Positions 55,096 to 64,000 of a DNA stretch of 64,000 nucleotides are shown here, one piece after another (the stretch's first letter is position 1; every line of letters starts with the position of its first letter). The notes beneath the pieces are model-generated. The model made no database searches. It was given only the letters and a program-made list of their open reading frames with translations, and had not been told where the DNA came from. The stretch comes from Candidatus Gastranaerophilales bacterium (GTDB lineage Bacteria > Cyanobacteriota > Vampirovibrionia > Gastranaerophilales > Gastranaerophilaceae): the NCBI GenBank assembly GCA_944323615.1, contig CALUTG010000004.1, positions 1 through 64,000 of the forward strand. The letters run 5' to 3'. Position numbers and translations under genes: made by a program.

Positions 55096-55136
55096 GCGGG
55101 GTCGGAACACATTGTGTTCCGACCCCGCTTTTTTTA
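55096..55136 (+). terminator. Terminator of thrS
   Basis: GCGGGGTCGGAACAC and GTGTTCCGACCCCGC pair across an ATT loop, followed by seven T. Confidence 0.92.
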
Positions 55137-55195
55137 CTAGCAAAAAAAATTTTTACAAGGTTTTAGTTAAACATTAGAATAAAAAAGGTGTGTGT

Positions 55196-57418
<2,223 letters not shown>

Positions 57419-57462
57419 AATCTCTCCTAACTATAATCAATACCTCTATTAGAGCACAAAAG

Positions 57463-57510
57463 GGGGTAAATGTAAACTGGTAGACTTTAATACCAGTTAG
57501 TCCGCATGGT
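57463..57510. repeat. 48-bp direct repeat, copy 1
   Basis: Begins GGGGTAAATGTAA, holds an ACTGGTA/TACCAGT hairpin and ends AGTTAGTCCGCATGGT. A matching 48-bp copy lies at 61222-61269. A truncated third copy (GGGGTAAATGTAAACTAGTA) starts at 57515. Confidence 0.85.
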
Positions 57511-57540
57511 GAAAGGGGTAAATGTAAACTAGTAGGCGTG

Positions 57541-57770
57541 AATCGTGAATCGTGAATCGGGAATTGATGATTGAGTAACTAAGTAACTCCCTCTCCTATT
57601 AGGAGAGGGAAAAGTTTACCAGCACGTATTGCTTGATATTCTCGGGAATTGTTCACGAAACGATAGCGGGAGGCGAAGCCGAGAGCGTGTTTGAGTGAAT
57701 AATTCCCGATGGATAAAACTCAACACCTCACCCCACCCCTCTCCTCTTAGGAGAGGGAGTCACTAGTCAC
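57541..57770. repeat. Composite palindromic intergenic repeat
   Basis: GTGAATC iterations, then CCCTCTCCT/AGGAGAGGG palindromes at 57589-57609 and 57737-57757, enclosing an inverted repeat CGGGAATTGTTCAC (57643-57656) with GTGAATAATTCCCG (57695-57708). The stretch 57419-57890 has no gene. Confidence 0.8.
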
Positions 57771-57890
57771 TAATCATGACTTTTCAAAAACCATCCTTAT
57801 AAAAATATCATACAAACGGATGAATTTTTATCAAACAATTAAAAATCTCTTTAAATATACCGATATTACTAAAGGAAGGACGGTTACGAA

Positions 57891-59582
57891 TTGTTTAACA
57901 CAATGAACACAATACGCCCGAGACCCTATCCTCAAAGGGGAACAGGCAATTATAACGCAGGCAGTGACGGTACTGACAAGGACGGTCATAATCAACAGGG
58001 GCAAGATCCGAGAGAGCAGAACCATCAGGTAATCGCACGCGGACGGGCGGAAGATGTTCAACAAGGGCAGCAAGTTCAGCCGGTACCGATAAGACCGGCA
58101 ACTTATTCACCTGCCTCCAATCCTTACCCTCAAAGATATCCGGTTCATACCCCGCCGCCTATCAGATACAACAATGTCGGAACTCATCAGATTAATCCGC
58201 AGCAATATCAAGCTGCTCAGGCAGGATATCATCAAATTCAGGAACAGCCGGCACAACATGCGCAGCCGCAGCCGCCGGTACAGGAACGTCCGCGCCAGAG
58301 AAGCAATAAAATTAATATTGCCCAGATTTTAAAAGATTTTAGAAACACAATAAAAGCTATTGCAACACCGGAAGATATTGAAGAACAGGTTAACCAATAT
58401 CTTATAACCGTTGAAGAACAGGTAAGAAGCCCAAAACCGCAGGTTAACTTAATCCAGAGTAACCTGAAAATTGCAGCTTCATTATTAGACAGATATATTT
58501 CCGAAACTTTAAACAAAGATTCAAAAGTTGTTCAAAATTGGCTGGACGCTCTGTTTTTACAGAGAATTAATTACAGCTATGATGATAATGAAATTAATCC
58601 GAACTTTCTGGTAAAATTTCCGGACAGCGCCCCAAAACAAAAGCCGGAAGCCCCTCAGCCGCAAGAAGAAGCTCAAATTCAGCCGGAAGAAGCTGTTGCA
58701 ATTGAAGAAGCTCCTCAGGAAGGAGTAATTGAGCTTGAAGAATACACACCAGAACTTACTGTAGAAGAAGAGTTTACGCAAGCACAGCAAAAAATTGCCT
58801 CCAAGCCTAATATCACTATTGTTCCGCAGGATACAAGACTTAAATCTTTGTTTATGGAAGCTAAAAAACATGCTTTCTCAAACAATCCGCAAAAAGCAAT
58901 GGCAATATTTAAAGAAGCATTTAACCGCGCAGGCGAAATTAAAGATACGGAAACACAATCAAGAATCTGCCTTGAAGTCGGAAAAATTTATGATGACAAT
59001 GATTTTGTTGTACAGGCTCTGAACAGCTATAACAAGTCTTTGCAGTACACAACAGATACAAACGTAAAATCAAGAGCACATTTTTCTATGGCACAGATTT
59101 ATGATGACGTAAACCAGATAGAACCTGCTTTGAATCATTATATGACATCAATTTCTTATGCAGGAAAATCTGATGATTTGATCGGGCAGTCAGATTCATT
59201 GACAAGAGTAGGAAATATTTTTACGGATAAATATGACGAAGGTGCTTTTGATTATTATGATGTTGCCAAAAAACTGGTTGAACAAACCGCAGATAGTAAT
59301 ATGAAAGGCTATGTCCTTTCAAACACTGCAGATGCCTGCGTTCAGTTCAGAAAAAATGATAAGGCTTTAAAATATTATGCTGAAGCTGTCAAGAATTACG
59401 AAAAAACAAACGCAGTTGAAGAGATTGCACAGAATTACAAATCTGCTGCAGAACTAATGATATCTTTTAACAGTCCCAACAAGGCAAAATCTTTACTTAA
59501 AAAAGCCATGATTAATGCGGTTAAGACTCAAAATGAAGATTTGATTTCCGAGATTAATCTTCTGCTTACTAGTGTAAGTTAA
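57891..59582 (+). CDS. TPR protein with Pro/Gln-rich N terminus
   Basis: A 563-residue protein. Residues 1-135 are disordered and Gln/Pro-rich; about 140-225 is a helical domain (KINIAQILKDFRNTIKAI); a second Pro/Glu linker follows; residues about 320-555 carry six or so tetratricopeptide repeats (AMAIFKEAFNRAGEI, ALNSYNKSLQYT, ALNHYMTSISYAG, ALKYYAEAVKNYEK). I keep the TTG start at 57891, ten bases after AGGAAGGA; ATG at 57903 is the alternative. A scaffolding role is likely. Confidence 0.85.
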   Translation: MFNTMNTIRPRPYPQRGTGNYNAGSDGTDKDGHNQQGQDPREQNHQVIARGRAEDVQQGQQVQPVPIRPATYSPASNPYPQRYPVHTPPPIRYNNVGTHQINPQQYQAAQAGYHQIQEQPAQHAQPQPPVQERPRQRSNKINIAQILKDFRNTIKAIATPEDIEEQVNQYLITVEEQVRSPKPQVNLIQSNLKIAASLLDRYISETLNKDSKVVQNWLDALFLQRINYSYDDNEINPNFLVKFPDSAPKQKPEAPQPQEEAQIQPEEAVAIEEAPQEGVIELEEYTPELTVEEEFTQAQQKIASKPNITIVPQDTRLKSLFMEAKKHAFSNNPQKAMAIFKEAFNRAGEIKDTETQSRICLEVGKIYDDNDFVVQALNSYNKSLQYTTDTNVKSRAHFSMAQIYDDVNQIEPALNHYMTSISYAGKSDDLIGQSDSLTRVGNIFTDKYDEGAFDYYDVAKKLVEQTADSNMKGYVLSNTADACVQFRKNDKALKYYAEAVKNYEKTNAVEEIAQNYKSAAELMISFNSPNKAKSLLKKAMINAVKTQNEDLISEINLLLTSVS

Positions 59583-59645
59583 CTTATCTTGAATTGTACA
59601 AAACCTTTTATGTTATAATTTTCCATATAATACGAGGGAAAAGAT

Positions 59646-61205
59646 ATGGAAAGATTTTATACAACAACAGCCATTGACTATGTTAACGGTGCGCCGCATA
59701 TCGGACACGCTTACGAAAAAATCCTTACTGACGTTATTTTCAGACATTTCACCCAGAGATGTGAAAATGCTTATTTCTTAACCGGTACCGACGAACACGG
59801 AATTAAGATTCAAAAAACGTCAGCAGCGCAGGGAATGACTCCGAAAGAACTTTGCGATATGAATGCCAAAAAGTTTCAGAACTGCTGGAAAGCTCTTGAT
59901 GTTAATTATTCACAATTTATCAGAACAACAGACAAAGAGCATGAAGAAATTGTACAAAAGATTTTCAAAAAACTTGTAGACAAAGGCGACATTTATAAAA
60001 ATTCTTATACAGGGCTCTACTGTTCCGGCTGCGAAGCATTTTTGAGCGAAAAAGATTTAACCGAAGACGGACTTTGCCCTGATCACCTCAAAAAACCGGA
60101 AGTTGTAAGCGAAGAAAACTATTTCTTTAAACTTACCAAATACAAAGATGCAATTATTAAACATATAAAAACCCATCCGGATTTTATTGTACCTGCATTC
60201 AGAGCTAACGAGGTTCTAAACCAGTTAGAAAATATTGAAGACATATCTGTTTCCCGGGCAAAATCCAACGTATCATGGGGAATTCCGGTTCTCGGCGACG
60301 ATGAACAGGTAATCTATGTTTGGATAGACGCTTTGTCAAACTACATTACAGCTCTCGGCTACAATCCGGACGGGGAAAGCGGAGAAAAATTCAATAAATA
60401 CTGGCCGGCAACAGTACAGGTTATCGGTAAAGACATTCTTAAATTCCACAGTATTTACTGGATTGCAATCCTTATGGCACTTGAGCTGCCGCTCCCTGAA
60501 CACATTCTTGCACACGGCTGGATTACAATTGACCAGACCAAAATGTCAAAATCATTGGGAAATGTAATCTCTCCTGAATCAATTTTAGAAGCTTTTAATC
60601 TTGAACATCCGGATGCCCTAAGATATTATATGGCTTCTGCCGCCCCGTGCGGAAAGGACGGAAACTATTCTGACGAAGATTTTAAAGAAAAAGTTAACGC
60701 ACACATTGCTAATTCTATGGGAAACCTTCTTAACAGAACTCTTTCAATGCTTGTAAAATACTTTGACGGCGATATTAAACCGGAATTTAAAGTACAATCA
60801 GAACTTTTTGACAAAGCGCTTGAAACTGTTAAAGCAGTAAAACATCACTTTGATTATTTTGAAGTTCAGGAAGCCTCCCAGAGAATTATTGAACTCGTTG
60901 ATATTACAAACAAATACGTAACAGACAACGCTCCATGGACTCTTGCTAAAGAAGGTCAAATGGATAAATGCGGAGAAGTACTTGCTTCCGTTCTGGAAGT
61001 TATGTGTGTAATTTCTTCTCTTATTTACCCGTATTGTCCGAATATTGCGCAAGCTATGGCTGAGCAGTTATCTTACGATTTGAATACAAAGCTTGATAAC
61101 GTAAGCTGTGACAATTTAAAACCGGGTCACTTAATTGACAAAGAAAATATTAAGCCTGTGTTCTTAAGAATGGATAGCGAGCTTGCAGACAAGAGCCGGG
61201 GGTAA
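59646..61205 (+). CDS. metG: Methionyl-tRNA synthetase
   Basis: A 519-residue class I enzyme: PHIGHAY for HIGH (near residue 17), a zinc knuckle YCSGCEAFLSEKDLTEDGLCPDH, WIDALSNYI and TKMSKSLGN for KMSKS. The helical anticodon domain ends the protein; the C-terminal EMAP/Trbp111-like domain of many bacterial MetRS is absent. ACGAGGG ribosome site. Its stop lies within GGGGTAAGGGGTAA repeats. Confidence 0.96.
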   Translation: MERFYTTTAIDYVNGAPHIGHAYEKILTDVIFRHFTQRCENAYFLTGTDEHGIKIQKTSAAQGMTPKELCDMNAKKFQNCWKALDVNYSQFIRTTDKEHEEIVQKIFKKLVDKGDIYKNSYTGLYCSGCEAFLSEKDLTEDGLCPDHLKKPEVVSEENYFFKLTKYKDAIIKHIKTHPDFIVPAFRANEVLNQLENIEDISVSRAKSNVSWGIPVLGDDEQVIYVWIDALSNYITALGYNPDGESGEKFNKYWPATVQVIGKDILKFHSIYWIAILMALELPLPEHILAHGWITIDQTKMSKSLGNVISPESILEAFNLEHPDALRYYMASAAPCGKDGNYSDEDFKEKVNAHIANSMGNLLNRTLSMLVKYFDGDIKPEFKVQSELFDKALETVKAVKHHFDYFEVQEASQRIIELVDITNKYVTDNAPWTLAKEGQMDKCGEVLASVLEVMCVISSLIYPYCPNIAQAMAEQLSYDLNTKLDNVSCDNLKPGHLIDKENIKPVFLRMDSELADKSRG

Positions 61206-61269
61206 GGGGTAAAGGGGTAAAGGGGTAAATGTAACCCAGTAGGCTTTTATACCAGTTAGTCCGCATAGT
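61201..61269. repeat. GGGGTAAA array and 48-bp repeat, copy 2
   Basis: Three to four GGGGTAAA units start at the metG stop codon and run into the 48-bp repeat (61222-61269) matching 57463-57510, including TACCAGTTAGTCCGCAT. Confidence 0.85.
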
Positions 61270-61291
61270 AAATAACCCGAAGCTCTCGACG

Positions 61292-62272
61292 CTAAACAAT
61301 CCTAGTATCTGATACAAGATTTTTTATAAGTTCCGGATTGTAAGAAATTTTCTTGTCGTCCGGAATTTTTGTAATAATTTTATCAATTTCTTCATCCGTA
61401 AACCCTTGTTTTACAAGGTATCCGGCATAGTTAGGATGGCAGGAATGAATTGCTGCAATATAATACGGAGTAGAGTATCCCCACGGAGTTTCTTCATAGA
61501 TTGTTTTTAAATCATCTATTATTTTTAAAAGCGGAGGAATTTTATAATCCTTCGCATAATTATCATTCAAATATTTTGTAATCAGTTCTGTACAAAGATT
61601 TCCAGCTCCTCGCCCCATACCGTATACACAGCTGTCTATTATGATTTCTCTTTGTATATTCATACCAAGAAGAGCTTTTGTATTAGAAAAAGAAAGCTGC
61701 AAGCTGTTGTGAGAGTGAAATCCAAGAGAAATATCAGAGTCCAAGTTTCCATCTATCAGCCTAAAAAGATTTATTACATCTTTTTCATACATGTTACCCA
61801 ATGTATCGACTATTGTAAGGACATACGGTTTTATTTCGTTAATTTCGTCAATAAGGTATAATAATTCATCTTCGGAATACAAATTTGTGTGCATCGGGTT
61901 TGCTATAACATCGTAGCCAAGAGCTTTAAGGGCGGAAATGTATTGTATAGCTTCTTGCTGCTGCCCTTTTTTAAAAGCAACTCTGACCCTGATTTTTTTA
62001 TTCTGGCAAGATTTAAAATTTTTTATTCCGTATTCACCAAAATTAACCATCAGAGTGTAGTTCCAATCGGGTCGATGTAATTTTTCCAACTCACCGATTG
62101 AATTAAAAAAAGTTTTCCCTCTAACAGGTTTTTCTTCTTTCAAAAACCCGCACTCAATATAATCAATTCCGGCATGGACAAGATTATTGACAATTTCAAA
62201 GATTCTATCTTCTCCGAAATTCCAATCTATAATATAGCCGCCGTCTCTTAAAGTACAATCGAGTATCTTCAT
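61292..62272 (-). CDS. HMG-CoA lyase/4-hydroxy-2-oxovalerate aldolase-like DRE-TIM enzyme
   Basis: A 326-residue TIM barrel: KILDCTLRDGGYIIDWNF (the DRE-type metal motif is LRDGG), YIECGFL, LTIVDTLGNMYEKDV, SLGFHSHNSLQLSFSN with metal-binding HxH, and CVYGMGRGAGNLCTEL. These proteins often lie in surface-polysaccharide loci as aldolase-catalytic-domain proteins of unknown substrate. It overlaps ompH by four bases. Confidence 0.88.
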   Translation of the reverse strand: MKILDCTLRDGGYIIDWNFGEDRIFEIVNNLVHAGIDYIECGFLKEEKPVRGKTFFNSIGELEKLHRPDWNYTLMVNFGEYGIKNFKSCQNKKIRVRVAFKKGQQQEAIQYISALKALGYDVIANPMHTNLYSEDELLYLIDEINEIKPYVLTIVDTLGNMYEKDVINLFRLIDGNLDSDISLGFHSHNSLQLSFSNTKALLGMNIQREIIIDSCVYGMGRGAGNLCTELITKYLNDNYAKDYKIPPLLKIIDDLKTIYEETPWGYSTPYYIAAIHSCHPNYAGYLVKQGFTDEEIDKIITKIPDDKKISYNPELIKNLVSDTRIV

Positions 62273-62703
62273 TTAATTACTTTAGAAATTTCATCTGTTA
62301 TATCATCACCGCCATATAGAACTACGCCTTTAGCGATAACCATATCATAACCCATAGCTTTTGCCTGAGCTACAATTGCGGCGGTAATATTTTTATCTAT
62401 GGCAGCGAGTTTCTGCTGGTATTGTTTTGCATTAGCCTGTCTCTTGGCAGCAAGTTCTTTATCATACTTTTTAACAAGTTCTTGCTTCTTGACCGGGTCA
62501 GTCTGCTTTTTTATATCTTCTTTGGCTTTGTTTACAAATTGAACAAGCTCTTTGCGTTTTGCCGTCTGCTCTTTCTTTAATGCCTGAACCTGAGCGGATT
62601 TATTTACAACCTTTTGGATATCAACAACAGCAACTTTCTCAATTGCTGTAGCAGAAAGGCATAACGAACAAAATATTGCCAATGAAAGAATTTTTTTAAT
62701 CAT
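62269..62703 (-). CDS. OmpH/Skp-family periplasmic chaperone
   Basis: A 144-residue protein with a signal peptide (LSLAIFCSLCLSATA) followed by VAVVDIQKVVNKS, the Skp/OmpH start, a long Lys/Gln-rich coiled coil (about 40-105) forming the tentacles, and the VIAKGVVLYGGDDITDEISKVI end. Skp escorts outer-membrane proteins across the periplasm, so this supports a diderm envelope. AGGAGT site. bamA is not in the window. Confidence 0.93.
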   Translation of the reverse strand: MIKKILSLAIFCSLCLSATAIEKVAVVDIQKVVNKSAQVQALKKEQTAKRKELVQFVNKAKEDIKKQTDPVKKQELVKKYDKELAAKRQANAKQYQQKLAAIDKNITAAIVAQAKAMGYDMVIAKGVVLYGGDDITDEISKVIK

Positions 62704-63060
62704 AAGATACTCCTGTTAACTATTCTAAAAACATGTTTATATTATACATTTTATTAACTTGAATTACAAATATTCTCTGTAAAATTTATTAAACGACTTC
62801 AGTTTTGCCCCACTTGTACTTAAATTCTTAAAAGGTTCTTTTTATATCGCGAGTTTTATTAGTATTTATTTTCGCAAAATAAAATACTAGATAACGTCTA
62901 TTATTTGTATTTTTAAGGTCGACCTTAATATACAATAAAACGCTTATTCTCCATCTAAAAATCTGAATTATTATTACACATTTTAGTGTGGCTTTTTTTT
63001 TGTACCTTTTTGCTTTTTAGAAAGATTTTCAAACTTTTTTCTTAAAAAGTGAGGATGCGG
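62704..63060. other. Intergenic region downstream of the DUF6876 leader start
   Basis: AT-rich. A weak ACAC/GTGT hairpin with nine T at about 62976-63001 could terminate plus-strand readthrough. Nothing else recognised. Confidence 0.45.
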
Positions 63061-63207
63061 AAAAACCCAAAAATTGATAAATTTTTGAGGTTTTTCAAAT
63101 CCGACCTTAGGTGTGTGAACCTCAGGTCGTGTGCGGGATAGCACACAACCTGAGGTGAAACCGTTCCAACGAGTTTGCGAGAAAAATTTTAATTTTTCCG
63201 CAAACTC
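63061..63207 (+). promoter_or_regulatory. Multi-hairpin leader upstream of the DUF6876-like gene
   Basis: Four hairpins in 147 bases: AAAAACC/GGTTTTT (63061-63095); GACCTTAGGT/ACCTCAGGTC (63103-63128, one mismatch); CCTCAGGT-GTGTGC/GCACAC-ACCTGAGG (63120-63155); and GAGTTTGCG/CGCAAACTC around AAATT/AATTT (63171-63207). The second and third share bases and cannot form together. Confidence 0.6.
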
Positions 63208-63280
63208 AAGTATTTACTTTCTGCAAAAATGATAAAAAATAAAATCAAACAAAATTAAGATTTTATACGGAGTATTGATT

Positions 63281-63601
63281 ATGCTTACCTATTCAGATGT
63301 GCAAGAAATTTACAGCCGGAATCACGGCACAACACAATATTTGAAAAGACCTTACAACAATAATTTACTTTATACTGACGGGATAATGGACTTTCAGCGG
63401 AGTTTAGATGCCTTTTGGGTTGTTGACAATGTAATCAGCTATATGCCGAAGATTTTAGAACGTTTTAGGAGTCATGATACAGATTTTTTCGTTATAGAAA
63501 TTTCTTTAGACAATGAACATAGCGGTCACATGGAAGTTTTTACAGAAGATTACAACATTGATGATATTTATGATGAGCTGGGGTTTATTTCGGACATTTG
63601 A
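63281..63601 (+). CDS. DUF6876-like protein
   Basis: A 106-residue protein: HGTTQYLKRPYNNNLLYTDGIMDFQRSLDAFWVVDNVISYMP matches the pattern of DUF6876 (GTxxYYRH, LLYTDGV, AGAYWLLDAI), small proteins frequent on phages, plasmids and mobile islands. C-terminal part acidic. ATG 63281 follows GGAG. Family function unknown. It may mark the edge of a mobile region beyond the window. Confidence 0.72.
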   Translation: MLTYSDVQEIYSRNHGTTQYLKRPYNNNLLYTDGIMDFQRSLDAFWVVDNVISYMPKILERFRSHDTDFFVIEISLDNEHSGHMEVFTEDYNIDDIYDELGFISDI

Positions 63602-64000
63602 ATTGTAATTAATTAGCCTCTGTTAGCCGACACGTTGGGGTTATATCGATTTCATACAAATTGACTGTAATGTAACGAAACTGCTCTTTTTGTCCACTTT
63701 CTGTCACCAAAAAGTTCGGTATAAATCCGAGCAAATCGCTACAATTTAAATGTACTCTATATTATGGCGATGACAAAATCAAGACACAAAAGTCCCATTT
63801 GAAATTACAATTTTTCAAGTCGGAAGTAAGCCGGAAGAGTTTATCACTTTTGAATAACAGTAAAATCAGTACTCAAAACACATTACAAAATAATAAAAAT
63901 TCGCTCTGAAATTTATTGTTTTCAGTCAAGTTATATAAATTTATATTAATTTATATTTATAATAACATTGTAATATGGACATAATCTATTCAATTGAAGC
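63602..64000. other. AT-rich end of the window with no gene seen
   Basis: No open frame or RNA gene. A possible TTGACT at 63660-63665 has no convincing -10. TATAAATTTATATTAA iterations lie near 63936-63960. Confidence 0.45.

Overview
The window looks like a chromosomal contig from an AT-rich, anaerobic, diderm bacterium, most plausibly a gut Gastranaerophilales (Melainabacteria/Vampirovibrionia, non-photosynthetic relatives of cyanobacteria). This is inference from gene content. It carries an OmpH/Skp-type periplasmic protein (so an outer membrane), rubrerythrin and a flavin-reductase/rubredoxin fusion (anaerobic oxidative-stress handling), ThyX, solitary dnaN, pilin-like proteins with FTLAE N termini, and many lineage-specific proteins sharing an N-terminal signature. 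No photosynthesis or respiratory genes are present. The standard genetic code fits throughout.

Layout. 1-1260: ParDE toxin-antitoxin and a tRNA-Ser followed by tandem repeats. 1372-11409: glyS, rubrerythrin, leuD, dnaN, dnaK, HigBA, an orphan solute-binding protein and thyX. 11659-17838: two pseudopilins, an orphan sugar ABC permease, dCMP deaminase, anmK, mnmE and an XRE regulator. 18012-25788: a cell-surface glycan locus (four glycosyl/acyl transferases, an SGNH-like protein and a ferredoxin/FrhB/pyruvyl-transferase fusion) ending in murF. 26089-36877: hpf, rdgB, efp, accB-accC, tRNA-Gly with tandem repeats, rtcB, coaBC and a Nif3-like gene. 37514-43543: lineage-specific proteins including a three-gene AAA-like cassette. 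43681-44909: tmRNA bracketed by duplications of both its ends, then a 24-residue membrane-peptide gene. 45029-51947: rubredoxin fusion, a coiled-coil protein behind a terminator-like leader, and a LysR-linked five-gene operon. 52888-63601: tRNA-Leu, thrS, tgt, ndk, a TPR protein, metG, an aldolase-like gene, ompH and a DUF6876-like gene behind a highly structured leader.

Most unusual signal. Three unrelated stable-RNA genes (tRNA-Ser, tRNA-Gly, tmRNA) are each followed by a repeat with one architecture: intact RNA gene, A/T hairpin, a second degenerate 5' half of the T-arm, a core of about 90 nt, then a second copy of the last 12-16 nt of the RNA gene. The core interrupts the T-loop after TTCG, ends in CGCGAGCGACCAAGAC or a one-base variant, and contains a two-tier stem-loop whose stems differ between loci with compensating changes. 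Five copies are visible (two tandem, two tandem, one single). No integrase or transposase is encoded nearby. I read them as a family of miniature, non-autonomous elements targeting T-loops, or a structured RNA insertion; I know of no description of it.

Housekeeping genes work in recognisable groups: translation and its quality control (glyS, thrS, metG, efp, hpf, mnmE, tgt, tmRNA, rtcB), thymidylate and nucleotide supply (thyX, dCMP deaminase, ndk, rdgB), envelope biogenesis (murF, anmK, glycan locus, ompH), fatty-acid initiation (accBC) and cofactor synthesis (coaBC).
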